The position numbers and the translations under genes are program-made. A stretch of DNA of 64,000 bases. Origin: Chitinophaga terrae (ex Kim and Jung 2007). GTDB taxonomy: Bacteria; Bacteroidota; Bacteroidia; Chitinophagales; Chitinophagaceae. Each line of letters begins with the position of its first letter. Within the stretch, counting starts at the first letter, position 1. Of the stretch, positions 7,021-16,041 are shown in pieces. Under the pieces are notes generated by a model. That model saw only the letters and a list, made by a program, of their open reading frames with translations. It was not told where the DNA came from and ran no database searches. The DNA is taken from positions 162,303-226,302 of the forward strand of contig NZ_FNRL01000009.1 of assembly GCF_900107795.1 (NCBI RefSeq), read 5' to 3'.

Positions 7021-8499
7021 CTACCGGAGTTGGTTACGAAGACCGGTCACCCAGTTTTCATAAACCTCCTGATATTGTTGATGAATCGAAGTTTCTGGTT
7101 CTATGACGGAAAGACATTCCATGCCTTTAAATGCCTCGGTTTCTTTCACATAGCCGGCGCCGATAGCAGCGCCTCTTGCAGCGCCCTGCGCCCCGTCCGT
7201 ATTGTAAAGTTCAATCACTACATTGGCCGTATTGGCAAATGCCTGCCTGAACAAAGGACTGAGGAACATGTTTGCATTACCGGCCCTTACCCGCTGGATC
7301 TTTAAGTTCATCCGGGTCATGATCTCTACGCCGTAATTCAGTCCGAATACAATTCCTTCCTGAACGGCTCTCATCATGGAAGCCCTGTTATGCCTGTTAA
7401 AGTCCAGGTTTTTCACCTGGGCGCCTAAAGTTTTATTTTCAAGGATCCTTTCCGCACCATTTCCGAAAGGATAGACCTGCAGCCCGCCAGCTCCTATCGG
7501 CGCGGTTGCGGCCAGGTCGTTCATTTCAGGATAGGTGATGTCTCCTACCATATTTTTCAACCAGCTATTTGCAATACCAGTTCCGTTCAAACACATCAGC
7601 ACCCCATTTCTCGTTTGCCCGGCATCGTTATTCACATGCACGAAAGTATTCACGCGGCTTTGAGGGTCGAAGTCATTTTTGTCGTGTACGGCGTAAACTA
7701 CCCCTGAAGTTCCTGCTGTGGTAGCAGCTTCGCCAGGGTTAAGTACATTAAGTGAGAAAGCGTTGTTTGGCTGATCGCCGGCCCTGTAGGTAACAGGAGT
7801 ACCGGGCGCCAGTTTAAGCAGTGCAGCGGCGGCGGGGGTCAGGTAACCCTGGACGCCAAATGTAGGTACAATGGCAGACAACAGGCTTTCATCTATCCCG
7901 TAGTTGGCCAGCAAAGCTTTATCAACTTCCTTTTTACTGAAGTTCCAGAACGTGCCTTCAGAAAGCCCGGATACCGTTGTACAGGCTTCTCCTGTGAGTT
8001 TCATGGCAATATAATCGCCAGGCAGCATCACTTTATGGATCCGTTCGTAGACGGCCGGTTCGTTTTCCTTGATCCAGCGAAGTTTGGAAGCTGTAAAGTT
8101 GCCGGGAGAATTCAGGAGGTTGCTGAGACAATAATCTTCTCCCAGTTCCCTGAATGCTTTGTTCCCAATTTCAACAGCGCGACTGTCGCACCAGATAATG
8201 GCGGGCCTGAGTACCTGTTGATCCTTGTCAACACATACCAGTCCGTGCATCTGGTAAGCAATCCCGATACCTTTGATCTGTGCAGGATCTACGGGGTATT
8301 TGCTGAGTAGCATGGCTGTTGCATTAACTACTTCCTTCCACCAGTTCTCTGGTTGCTGCTCCGCCCAATCGGGGTGCGGCACTTCAATGGCCATTTCTTT
8401 TTCAGGGCTGGTGGCGCTAGCCACTCCTATCCCTGTATCGGCATTTAGCAATGCCGCCTTTACGGAAGAAGAGCCAATATCATAACCTATAAAGTACAT
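7021..8499 (-). CDS. xylB: Xylulokinase
   Basis: A 492-aa FGGY-family sugar kinase that phosphorylates D-xylulose to xylulose 5-phosphate, feeding the pentose phosphate pathway. The first lobe starts with the phosphate-binding GYDIGSSSVKAAL (residues 4-16). Sugar-site motifs include YQMHGLVCVD near residue 77, and the second-lobe ATP-binding segment is AATTAGTSGVVYAV near 255. It lies between the symporter and xylA on the same strand, which fixes the substrate as xylulose with good confidence. Length and ends look complete. Confidence 0.95.
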   Translation of the reverse strand: MYFIGYDIGSSSVKAALLNADTGIGVASATSPEKEMAIEVPHPDWAEQQPENWWKEVVNATAMLLSKYPVDPAQIKGIGIAYQMHGLVCVDKDQQVLRPAIIWCDSRAVEIGNKAFRELGEDYCLSNLLNSPGNFTASKLRWIKENEPAVYERIHKVMLPGDYIAMKLTGEACTTVSGLSEGTFWNFSKKEVDKALLANYGIDESLLSAIVPTFGVQGYLTPAAAALLKLAPGTPVTYRAGDQPNNAFSLNVLNPGEAATTAGTSGVVYAVHDKNDFDPQSRVNTFVHVNNDAGQTRNGVLMCLNGTGIANSWLKNMVGDITYPEMNDLAATAPIGAGGLQVYPFGNGAERILENKTLGAQVKNLDFNRHNRASMMRAVQEGIVFGLNYGVEIMTRMNLKIQRVRAGNANMFLSPLFRQAFANTANVVIELYNTDGAQGAARGAAIGAGYVKETEAFKGMECLSVIEPETSIHQQYQEVYENWVTGLRNQLR

Positions 8500-8527
8500 A
8501 TAACGTGAAAAATTAGCAATCTGAATT

Positions 8528-8581
8528 GGCCCCGGGCATCCTGTTGTTGCGGATATACAGGAAACAGGATACCCCGCGGCC
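8528..8581 (-). repeat. Hairpin between symporter and xylB
   Basis: Inverted repeat of about 18 bp arms (8528-8545 and 8563-8581; ATCCTGTT/AACAGGAT next to the loop, GGCC at the base). It sits in the 99-bp gap between the symporter and xylB. There is no T-run, so it is more likely an mRNA stability or processing element than a terminator. Confidence 0.6.
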
Positions 8582-8598
8582 AGCGTAATATTGTTCTG

Positions 8599-10284
8599 TT
8601 ACCAGAACACGGTGTACAGCGCGATCAGTATACCCACGATCAGCGTTGCCCCCACGGTAAATCCAACATTTGGCTTGAACATGCCTGCATCGATAGCCAG
8701 TCCTTTAGGATTGTTGATGCTTTTCTTGTCAGCTACCGAAATAATCACCATACCCAGTACGCAAATGATGAATACAAAGCCCATCCTGTCGATGAACGGA
8801 ATTTCATACAAGCCGCTGTCCGGGTTCAGGGCGCTGAAACCGATCTGGTACAGCGGTTCCAGGTTAACCCAACCAGGTAAGAATTTCAGGATGAACGACA
8901 TCAGCAAACCGCCGATCATTGCAAACAGCGCTGCATTGGAGGTAGTCCGTTTCCAGAAGAAGCCCAGTGCAAACATGGCGAAAACGCCCGGAGATACGAA
9001 ACCTGTATATTCCTGGATGAACTGGAAGCCTCCTTTTTTATCGATGCCGAGGAAGTTAGAGATCACCATTGCGATGATCATTGTAATTACCACGGTAGTG
9101 CGCCCGATGCTTACTATCTTCTTCTCATCGGCTTCTTTATTATATATCTTTTTATAGATATCCAGTGTGAAGATGGTAGAGATACTGTTGGCCTTACCTG
9201 CCAGGGATGCTACTACTGCTGCAGTTAACGCTGCGAAGGCCAGGCCTTTCAGACCGGCTGGCAGCAGGTTTAACAGAACAGGGTAAGCATTGTCGGGGTT
9301 CAGTGAACCACCCTGGGTCATTGCAGTACCGAAGTCGCCATGGTTCTGCGTATACAGCACATAAGCGGCAATACCCGGCAATACCACGATGATAGGCATC
9401 AGCAATTTCAGGAAGCCTGCGAACAGCAAACCGTTGCGCGCAGTTTTAAGATCGGCGCCCAGGGCCCGTTGAGTGATGTACTGGTTACAACCCCAATAGT
9501 TCAGGTTCACGATCCACATACCGCCAATCAAGACGCTCAGGCCGGGAAGATCCAGGTATTTAGGATTTTCCTTGTACAGGATCATGTGGAAATGGTCGCT
9601 TGCATGTTGAGTCAACAGCGAGAAACCTTTCAGTACGCCGTTGGTACCGAAATGGGAAGATACCAGTTGCAATGCGAGGTAAGTAGTAGCCAAACCGCCC
9701 AGGATCAGGAAAAACACCTGGATAACGTCTGTATACCCGATCACTTTCATACCTCCCAGGGTAATGAGTATAGCGAAGAACGCCAGCGCACCCATACACA
9801 CGAAGAAGTTGATACCTGAAATAGTTGACACAGCCAAAGCCCCCAGGTAAAGGATGGAAGTCAGGTTCACCACTATATACAGCAGCAACCAGAAGACCGC
9901 CATAATAGTACTTACCGTTTGATTATACCTGCGTTCCAGGAACTGGGGCATTGTATAGATCTTGTTCTTTAAATAGATAGGCAGGAAAAATACTGCTACC
10001 ACTATCAATGTAGCAGCTGCCATCCATTCGTAGGTAGAAATTGCCAGGCCAATGTTGAAGCCACTGCCCGACATTCCGATAAATTGCTCTGCCGAGATAT
10101 TGGAAGCAATCAGGGATGCACCAATAGCCCACCATGTAAGAGAGCCTTCCGCCAGGAAAAAGTCTTTCGAATCGGTTGTCGCCTTTTTCTTTTTGTGATA
10201 GATATAGTAACCATATCCGGCCACTATAACAAAATATACCAGGAACACCAGGTAATCGAAAATGTGTAAGGATTTTGTTTGCAT
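8599..10284 (-). CDS. Sodium/solute symporter, probably for xylose
   Basis: A 561-aa inner-membrane transporter of the SSS (SGLT-like) family with about 13-14 hydrophobic helices. The first is FDYLVFLVYFVIVAGYGYYI, and FFLAEGSLTWWAIGASL follows. The family motif region ASNISAEQFIGMSGSGF lies near residue 75. A conserved sodium-site segment, TAAVVASLAGKANSISTIFTLD, is centred near residue 375. It would import a sugar with Na+; its place as first gene before xylB and xylA points to xylose. I chose ATG at 10284 because the helix begins shortly after; an in-frame start at 10323 adds 13 residues. Confidence 0.9.
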   Translation of the reverse strand: MQTKSLHIFDYLVFLVYFVIVAGYGYYIYHKKKKATTDSKDFFLAEGSLTWWAIGASLIASNISAEQFIGMSGSGFNIGLAISTYEWMAAATLIVVAVFFLPIYLKNKIYTMPQFLERRYNQTVSTIMAVFWLLLYIVVNLTSILYLGALAVSTISGINFFVCMGALAFFAILITLGGMKVIGYTDVIQVFFLILGGLATTYLALQLVSSHFGTNGVLKGFSLLTQHASDHFHMILYKENPKYLDLPGLSVLIGGMWIVNLNYWGCNQYITQRALGADLKTARNGLLFAGFLKLLMPIIVVLPGIAAYVLYTQNHGDFGTAMTQGGSLNPDNAYPVLLNLLPAGLKGLAFAALTAAVVASLAGKANSISTIFTLDIYKKIYNKEADEKKIVSIGRTTVVITMIIAMVISNFLGIDKKGGFQFIQEYTGFVSPGVFAMFALGFFWKRTTSNAALFAMIGGLLMSFILKFLPGWVNLEPLYQIGFSALNPDSGLYEIPFIDRMGFVFIICVLGMVIISVADKKSINNPKGLAIDAGMFKPNVGFTVGATLIVGILIALYTVFW

Positions 10285-10397
10285 AACGTTCAAAACGTGG
10301 TTATAAAAATTTTGGCGGATCAATATACGAATAAATGTAAAAAATACGCTTTCTCAAATATATTTTAACTTACGTTGGCATTTTTAACCAGCGGCTT

Positions 10398-10480
10398 CAA
10401 ATCTATATATTTAAACAACATATCTAAATCTACTCGTTAAAATAGAAACAAATAGTACCCTTTTAATAGACAAAAGGTAC
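10398..10480 (-). promoter_or_regulatory. Candidate xyl promoter and upstream inverted repeat
   Basis: The 300-bp gene-free stretch before the symporter holds a minus-strand -7 element TAGATTTG (10405-10398) 18 nt below TTTAG (10428-10424). Further upstream is an inverted repeat GTACCCTTTT/AAAAGGTAC (10455-10480), a possible operator. The rest of 10285-10621 is AT-rich with no ORF that I can support. Both assignments are pattern-based only. Confidence 0.45.
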
Positions 10481-10621
10481 CTATTACCGTCAAAAAATTA
10501 TGTTCAGTAGTATACGTTGGTCTTGGGTGAGAAGATTTAGGTTACCTACCGAATGCCGTATCGTGGAAATAAAAAATAAATATAGGGAGAAGAAATCCCC
10601 GATGCAAGTATTTCAGGAAAA

Positions 10622-11758
10622 TTAACTATCCATTGCCATAGCGGCAATAGTTTCACCGATCTTCGACCCTATTGCCACGCCCATTCCGCCCATTCTTACA
10701 CCAACGACTATATTATCTGTGAAATTTTGCACAAGTGGTTGTTTTGTTTCTCCAAAGGCCATGATGCCCGTCCACCTGTCGGCCACTGTAAATTTTTTTC
10801 CAGGAAGAATGATATGTTGAAGTATTTCCACGAGCTCCCGTTGTATGCGGTCGTTGAACCTGAACTCAGTGGATGTTTCTCCTTTAAAATCGAGTTGCCT
10901 GCCTCCTCCCAGCAATACCCTTCCGTCTATTTCCCTGAAATAGTAATACCCTTCTTCCATATGAAATATACCTTTGAAGGGAAGGTCTGGTATGGGATCA
11001 GTTATCAGAACTTGTCCACGACCTGGCGACAATGGCGCATCAGGGAGCAATTTTCTTGTAAAAGCATTGGTGCAAACGATCACTTTTTTAGCGCAGAAAT
11101 GAAGATCCTCTCCCAACACCGGATCTGGTACCGTTACTCCCACGCCTGTTTTATAATCCTGCAATTCTTTCACTTCGCAACCGGTTTTTATTTCAATGCC
11201 TGCTTTCAGTGCGGCATCGGTCAATGCCCTCATCATTTTGCCGGTGTGCAACTCACCTTCAAAATTATTCCTGACAAGGTGTTTTATTGCGTTGCGGTTA
11301 AAGCCGAAGGAAGACAGTTTCTCATTAGCCGGGGTAAAAGCGGGGCCGCCCAGCAAACCCGCCAGCAGGCCGTTCACCCTGGCAAGCTGGCTTAAAGCCC
11401 ATTCTTCTCTTGTGCCTATCAGTTCGTAGCTGCCATTTTCGGCGTATCGGATTGTTGCATCTCCCAGCCGCTGCCTTAGCAGCTGCAATCCGGAGCGGCG
11501 CATATTTACCAGGTTTATCACCGCGGCTTCGGGCATGGTTTGCAGATCTGCCAGCACCTCCGTCAGGCTGCCGATGCAGGCGAATCCGGCGTTTTTGGTA
11601 CTGGCGCCGGTAGGCAGTAATCCCCGTTCCAGTACCAATACGGTACTCTGAGGCGCACGGTCTTTTATACTGAGGGCAGCAGATAGACCAACTATCCCGC
11701 TGCCCACAATAATATAATCGTATTGCAGGAAGGCCGATTTTTCCCAGTAGCTGAGCAT
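10622..11758 (-). CDS. FAD-dependent amino-acid oxidase family protein
   Basis: A 378-aa flavoprotein of the DAO (D-amino acid/glycine oxidase) family. The N-terminal dinucleotide fold is clear: YIIVGSGIVGLSAAL near residue 15 and VLVLERG about 25 residues later. A substrate domain follows, and the C-terminal FAD motif includes MGGMGVAIGSKIG. It likely oxidises an amine or amino acid in the cytosol; the substrate cannot be read from sequence. The gene starts 9 bp after the stop of an SDR gene on the same strand, so the two probably form one transcript. No signal peptide. Confidence 0.85.
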   Translation of the reverse strand: MLSYWEKSAFLQYDYIIVGSGIVGLSAALSIKDRAPQSTVLVLERGLLPTGASTKNAGFACIGSLTEVLADLQTMPEAAVINLVNMRRSGLQLLRQRLGDATIRYAENGSYELIGTREEWALSQLARVNGLLAGLLGGPAFTPANEKLSSFGFNRNAIKHLVRNNFEGELHTGKMMRALTDAALKAGIEIKTGCEVKELQDYKTGVGVTVPDPVLGEDLHFCAKKVIVCTNAFTRKLLPDAPLSPGRGQVLITDPIPDLPFKGIFHMEEGYYYFREIDGRVLLGGGRQLDFKGETSTEFRFNDRIQRELVEILQHIILPGKKFTVADRWTGIMAFGETKQPLVQNFTDNIVVGVRMGGMGVAIGSKIGETIAAMAMDS

Positions 11759-11767
11759 ATGATCCGG

Positions 11768-12568
11768 TTAAACTGTTCCTACTGATCCGCCGTCTACCCT
11801 GAAAACGGAGCCAGTTATAAAAGAGGCCTGGTCAGAAGCCAGGAATGCGACCAGGCTGCCCACTTCTTCCGGCGTACCGGGGCGGCCCAATACCTGGTAA
11901 GGCCTGTTTTCTTTCAGGAAGGCTTTGGCAGCCTCAGATAACGAAATGTTCTTTTCCCTGGCGATTCCTTCCAGCATATCGTCTACCAGTGGCGTTTTGA
12001 TGAAGGCGGGAGAAACGGTGTTCACCAGGATATTATCCTTGCCGTAGTTTTCGGCCAGGGTTTTAGAGTAGTTATTCAATGCGGCTTTAGTTGCATTGTA
12101 GTGGCCCATGTTAGGATCGGGCTGTTCTGCATTTTCTGAAGAAATATTGATGATCCTTCCGCCGCCCTGTTTTTTCAGGTGAGGGAGTACCAGGTTGGTG
12201 AGAGCAATTACGCCGAAAAAGTTCAGTTCAAAAATGTCTCTCCATTGCTGCAGGGAAATAGTTTCGAGGGGGCCGAACGAGTCGATGCCGCCTGCGTTGT
12301 TCACCAGTATATCGATATGCCCGTAACGTTGAATGGTTTCAGCAACGAGGGCCTGCAGATCGCTTTCTTTTGTCATGTCGGCTGCGATGGCAGTTACTTC
12401 ATAGTTGCTGAGCCGCAGGGTTGCGGCGGTATCTTCCAGTTCGTCTGTATTGCGGGCGGTGATCACCACTTTAGCGCCTTCGCCGGCGAGGGCGGCTGCG
12501 ATACCTTTCCCGATTCCTTTACTGCCACCGGTAACGATGGCTACTTTGTTGTTAAGGTTCAGTTCCAT
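11768..12568 (-). CDS. Short-chain dehydrogenase/reductase
   Basis: A 266-aa classical SDR, typical family length. The NAD(P) motif TGGSKGIGKGIA is at residues 13-24, NNAGG near 90, the catalytic Ser in NISSENAEQ near 143, and the YxxxK pair in GHYNATKAAL near 157-161. The C-terminal SFITGSVFRVDGG motif is also present. It catalyses NAD(P)-dependent alcohol/ketone oxidoreduction on an unknown substrate. It is the first of two genes with the FAD oxidase downstream (9 bp). Confidence 0.9.
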   Translation of the reverse strand: MELNLNNKVAIVTGGSKGIGKGIAAALAGEGAKVVITARNTDELEDTAATLRLSNYEVTAIAADMTKESDLQALVAETIQRYGHIDILVNNAGGIDSFGPLETISLQQWRDIFELNFFGVIALTNLVLPHLKKQGGGRIINISSENAEQPDPNMGHYNATKAALNNYSKTLAENYGKDNILVNTVSPAFIKTPLVDDMLEGIAREKNISLSEAAKAFLKENRPYQVLGRPGTPEEVGSLVAFLASDQASFITGSVFRVDGGSVGTV

Positions 12569-12680
12569 GGTTTCTAAGAATTAGGATTTAAGTTAGCCGT
12601 TTATTGCAAAGGCGCCAAGTTTTTTGGAGGGGTGGGAGAGATTTCAGTTTACATTTATTTCGTTACAAATTTATTAAGAA

Positions 12681-12713
12681 TTGTACATTTTGTAAACCAA
12701 TGAAGTACCTTTG
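12681..12713 (+). promoter_or_regulatory. Promoter of the XRE-ImmA gene
   Basis: TACCTTTG at 12706-12713 matches the -7 consensus TAnnTTTG, with TTG at 12681-12683 upstream (22-nt spacing). TTGTACA and TGTAAA at 12681-12697 form an imperfect inverted repeat over the promoter, a possible site for the encoded XRE protein. Confidence 0.55.
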
Positions 12714-12737
12714 CTTTAGAAAAACAGATCTTCAACT

Positions 12738-13802
12738 ATGGAGTTAAAGGAAATATTTGCGGCACGCTTTAAATCAGCGCGGTTAATGAATGGTTTTTCG
12801 TTACAAGACCTGGCCAAGGCATTGGATAATAAGTTGTCACGCCAGGCGCTGCATCGCTATGAAAAAGCCGAAGTGTTGCCGGACACTGAAAAAATAAATT
12901 TGTTAAGCAGTGCATTAAATGTCAGTCCAGACTATTTCTTCAGAACCACCCAGGTTGAACTTAGTGATATCGAATATAGAAAACTCAGTAGGCTAGCCCC
13001 TAAAGAAGCGGCTATTATCAATGAAAGGACCAAAGAATACCTTTCCCGCTACCTTGAACTGGAGGAAATTATCGGTTTACAAACTGAATTTCAGCACCCA
13101 CTAGCCGATTTTCCTCCTGTTTCTTCTTACGAGCATGTAAATAAGGCTGCGGAAATAGTCCGGCAAAAGTGGAACCTGGGCAAAGTTCCGCTAAACAATA
13201 TAATTGAGCTATTAGAGGAGAAAAATATTAAGGTAGTAAAAATAGAGGTCAGCGATACCTTTGATGGCCTGCAAACCTTCGTTAACGGACATATTCCGGT
13301 AATTGCCTACAATTTAAGAAAGGCTGATAAACCAGACAGGATACGATTTACTTTACTTCACGAGCTAGCCCATCTACTATTAAAGTTTGACAATATTCCC
13401 CATAAACAAAAAGAAATATTGTGCCACCAGTTCTCGGCCGCCATGCTGCTACCCGAAGATGTAATTAAAACTGAACTAGGCACTTACAGAAATAAACTCT
13501 CAATACTGGAGCTGGGTATTATTAAAAAGCAGTATGGCATTTCTATGCAGGCTATAGTTATGCACGCCAATGCGTGTGGGATTGTTAATGAACATTATAC
13601 CAAACAGTTCTTCTTCATGATGAAACAAATGAACTGGAAGATAGATGAACCTATAGAATATGAAGGCCGTGAAGAAAGTAACAGGTTTGAACAATTGCTA
13701 TTCAGAGCATTGATAGAAGGACAGATATCAATGTCTAAAGCAGCTTCACTTTCTAACCAGTCGTTAGCCGAATTTAAAAGAATGCACCAACCATTATTTT
13801 AG
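12738..13802 (+). CDS. XRE-family regulator fused to ImmA/IrrE metallopeptidase
   Basis: A 354-aa protein. Residues 5-60 are a XRE helix-turn-helix (MNGFSLQDLAKALDNKLSRQALHRYEKAEVLP, read in two parts). A linker follows, then the ImmA/IrrE zinc protease domain (about 150-260) with HExxH in FTLLHELAHLL near residue 214. Proteins of this type (COG2856 plus Xre) often act as antitoxins or stress regulators that cleave a repressor. The adjacent PIN-domain gene begins 31 bp later, so a toxin-antitoxin-like pair is a reasonable inference. The zinc site and HTH are seen directly; the pairing role is inferred. Confidence 0.85.
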   Translation: MELKEIFAARFKSARLMNGFSLQDLAKALDNKLSRQALHRYEKAEVLPDTEKINLLSSALNVSPDYFFRTTQVELSDIEYRKLSRLAPKEAAIINERTKEYLSRYLELEEIIGLQTEFQHPLADFPPVSSYEHVNKAAEIVRQKWNLGKVPLNNIIELLEEKNIKVVKIEVSDTFDGLQTFVNGHIPVIAYNLRKADKPDRIRFTLLHELAHLLLKFDNIPHKQKEILCHQFSAAMLLPEDVIKTELGTYRNKLSILELGIIKKQYGISMQAIVMHANACGIVNEHYTKQFFFMMKQMNWKIDEPIEYEGREESNRFEQLLFRALIEGQISMSKAASLSNQSLAEFKRMHQPLF

Positions 13803-13833
13803 TCATACCGTTAACCCCTATCGTTGCTCGAGA

Positions 13834-14388
13834 ATGAAATCTACACTCGTAGTTACAGATGCCTGTATCTTTATTGATCTGTTTGACCTGGATCTGGTAA
13901 AATTCTTTTTCTATCTTGAAATCGATACCCATACCACATCTGCTGTTTATTTTGAACTATATTCTGAACAACGGGATGCTTTGGAAATGTACCGGAAAAA
14001 TAAGAAGCTCTCTATTCATAATTTAACAGAAAATGACCTTCTGGAAATCTACGGTGCCTCCTATCCAAAATCTTTATCAGAAACTGATAAATCTGTTTTA
14101 CACCTGGCTCGTAAACTCAAAGCAGGCATACTAAGCAGCGACAAAGTGGTACGCAACTATGCTAAAAGCCAACAAATTGAGTATCACGGAATGCTTTGGG
14201 TCTTTGATAAATTAGTTGATATGAATATTCTGTCGCCAAATAATGCTATGCTCAAGCTAAATCAGCTCGTTGCCTGCAACTTCACATTTCGGAATAACCA
14301 GCTATTGATAGATGAAATACAAAAACGGCTTAAGCGTTGGAATACGCCGACAACCAGTTCGGGCACTCCGTTTCCAGGCATTGAATAA
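13834..14388 (+). CDS. PIN-domain-like protein, possible toxin partner
   Basis: A 184-aa protein with a PIN-nuclease-like layout. An acidic residue follows the first strand (LVVTDACIFIDLFDLD, Asp9). A second acidic site lies in SETDKSVLHLARKL (Glu/Asp near residue 85), and a third is ILSSDKVVRNYAK (Asp near 109). PIN nucleases cut RNA with Mg2+ and are common toxins. The gene follows the XRE-ImmA gene closely on the same strand. Downstream, 14389-14580 holds no gene I can support. Overall identity to named PIN families cannot be judged by eye. Confidence 0.68.
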   Translation: MKSTLVVTDACIFIDLFDLDLVKFFFYLEIDTHTTSAVYFELYSEQRDALEMYRKNKKLSIHNLTENDLLEIYGASYPKSLSETDKSVLHLARKLKAGILSSDKVVRNYAKSQQIEYHGMLWVFDKLVDMNILSPNNAMLKLNQLVACNFTFRNNQLLIDEIQKRLKRWNTPTTSSGTPFPGIE

Positions 14389-14580
14389 AACCACAGTCAG
14401 CCTGAATCCCATAGATGCCGCATTTTCTTCCCCTTTGGAAAATTGCAACTCGTTTTCCTCTAATAACTCAGGGACAGGTATACCCATGCTATATTTAACG
14501 ATACATTAATAAAATGTTTGTATCCGGTTTTAAGCCCACTCGTTTACAACGCTATAAAACGTTAATTACACCGAACAACA

Positions 14581-14607
14581 AAGCCTGCCGGATCTACCGA
14601 CAGGCTT
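14581..14607 (-). terminator. Terminator of the ilv operon
   Basis: Stem AAGCCTG-CGG paired with CCG-CAGGCTT (one mismatch), loop ATCTA, then a T-rich minus-strand tail. It lies 25 nt after the ilvA stop. Confidence 0.75.
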
Positions 14608-14632
14608 CATCTCAATTACCGGCATAAACCTC

Positions 14633-15889
14633 CTATACCAGGTAACTAAATAAATTATCATCTTTATTCAACTCTGTAAACTGGAAGTTGTACAGTTTGA
14701 AATTAGCAATTAGTTTGTCGTAATCTTCTTTACATTTTAATTCTATCCCTACCAGGGCCGGACCAATTTCCTTATTATGTTTCTGGATATACTCAAAGCG
14801 GGTGATATCGTCGTTCGGTCCTAATACATGGTTCACAAATTGTTTCAGGGCTCCGGGGCGTTGTGCAAAACGTACAATAAAGTAATGTTTCAATCCTTCG
14901 TAAAGCAGGGAACGTTCCTTGATCTCCTGCATCCTGTCTATGTCGTTGTTGCTGCCGCTAACGATGCATACTACTTTTTTGCCTTTGATCTCTTCGGCAT
15001 AGTCGTCGAGTACGGCGATGGAGAGAGCCCCGGCGGGTTCTACCACGATCGCATCTTCATTATACAATCTCAGGATGGTTGAGCAAACCTTCCCTTCCGG
15101 TACCAGGTGCATTTCTGCCAATACTTCCCTGCAGATCTCGAAGTTGAGCTGCCCTACTGTTTTTACGGCTGCTCCGTCTACAAACCGTTCAATTTCTGTG
15201 AGCGTAACCGGCGCACCGGCTTCCAGTGCTTTGGTCATAGAGGGAGCGCCTTCCGGTTCCACGCCTATGATCCTGGTTTTGGGGCTGTATGTTTTGAAAT
15301 AGGTACCTACGCCGGCTGCCAGGCCGCCACCGCCAACAGGAATGAAAACATAATCTATCCCTTGCTGGTCTTCCAGTATTTCAACGGCAACAGTGCCTTG
15401 TCCTTCTATGATCTTTTCATTATCGAAAGGAGGAATGAAGGTCATCCCGCTGGACTGGGTAAATGCCTGTGCTTCTGCGGCGCAATCGTCGAAGGTATCG
15501 CCAACCAGGCGGATCTCGATGTTGCTGCCGCCGAACATATTTACCTGGTTCACTTTCTGTTTTGGGGTAATAACAGGCATGAAAACGACGCCCTGGATGT
15601 TCAGCGCCTTACAGGCGTATGCGAATCCCTGGGCATGATTGCCTGCGCTGGCGCAGGTAACGCCTTTGGCCAGCAGACCGGCGGGCAGGCTGCTGATCAG
15701 GTTGTAGGCGCCACGGAGCTTATAGGAGCGGACGATCTGCATATCTTCTCTTTTCAGATATACGTCGCAGTTATATCTCCTGGACAGGTTGGCGCTGTAG
15801 GAAAGCGGGGTTCTGGCCACTATGGGCTTCAGTTTGACTGCGGCATCCAGTATATTCAGGGAATTGACACTACTCTTCACTTCAGACAT
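14633..15889 (-). CDS. ilvA: Threonine dehydratase (threonine deaminase)
   Basis: A 418-aa PLP enzyme that converts threonine to 2-oxobutyrate, the first step of isoleucine synthesis. The PLP lysine lies in RSYKLRGAYN (near residue 57), the phosphate-binding glycine loop in PVGGGGLAAGVG, and SAGNHAQGFAYA is present. The C-terminal 85 residues form one ACT-like regulatory domain (FAQRPGALKQFVNHVLG), shorter than the double ACT of the E. coli enzyme, so isoleucine feedback may differ. Last gene of the operon; it is separated from ilvC by a long inverted repeat. Confidence 0.93.
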   Translation of the reverse strand: MSEVKSSVNSLNILDAAVKLKPIVARTPLSYSANLSRRYNCDVYLKREDMQIVRSYKLRGAYNLISSLPAGLLAKGVTCASAGNHAQGFAYACKALNIQGVVFMPVITPKQKVNQVNMFGGSNIEIRLVGDTFDDCAAEAQAFTQSSGMTFIPPFDNEKIIEGQGTVAVEILEDQQGIDYVFIPVGGGGLAAGVGTYFKTYSPKTRIIGVEPEGAPSMTKALEAGAPVTLTEIERFVDGAAVKTVGQLNFEICREVLAEMHLVPEGKVCSTILRLYNEDAIVVEPAGALSIAVLDDYAEEIKGKKVVCIVSGSNNDIDRMQEIKERSLLYEGLKHYFIVRFAQRPGALKQFVNHVLGPNDDITRFEYIQKHNKEIGPALVGIELKCKEDYDKLIANFKLYNFQFTELNKDDNLFSYLV

Positions 15890-15907
15890 AACTTCTTTTT
15901 AAAAAAC

Positions 15908-16019
15908 CAATGGCCACTCAACTCCGAATTATCGAAAAAGATTGGTGAGGGCATTCAGTAAACTTGTTACCAAATACCTTAACCAATAATTTCAATAATT
16001 CGGAATTGAATAGCCATTG
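15908..16019. repeat. Long inverted repeat between ilvC and ilvA
   Basis: Arms of about 30 bp (15908-15937 and 15990-16019) match at roughly 26 of 30 positions. The outer parts are CAATGGC/GCCATTG and the inner parts CCGAATTAT/ATAATTCGG. Inside, ATTGGT and ACCAAT extend the pairing. There is no T-run. In the operon mRNA this would be a stem of 40 bp or more, likely a processing or stability signal. Confidence 0.75.
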
Positions 16020-16041
16020 CAACTATACTGTTGTTTAATTA

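Noticed and set aside
14302..14487. 61-codon minus-strand ORF near the end of the PIN gene
   Set aside because: It is antisense to the PIN gene's C-terminus, has no promoter element, and resembles no family; possibly chance.
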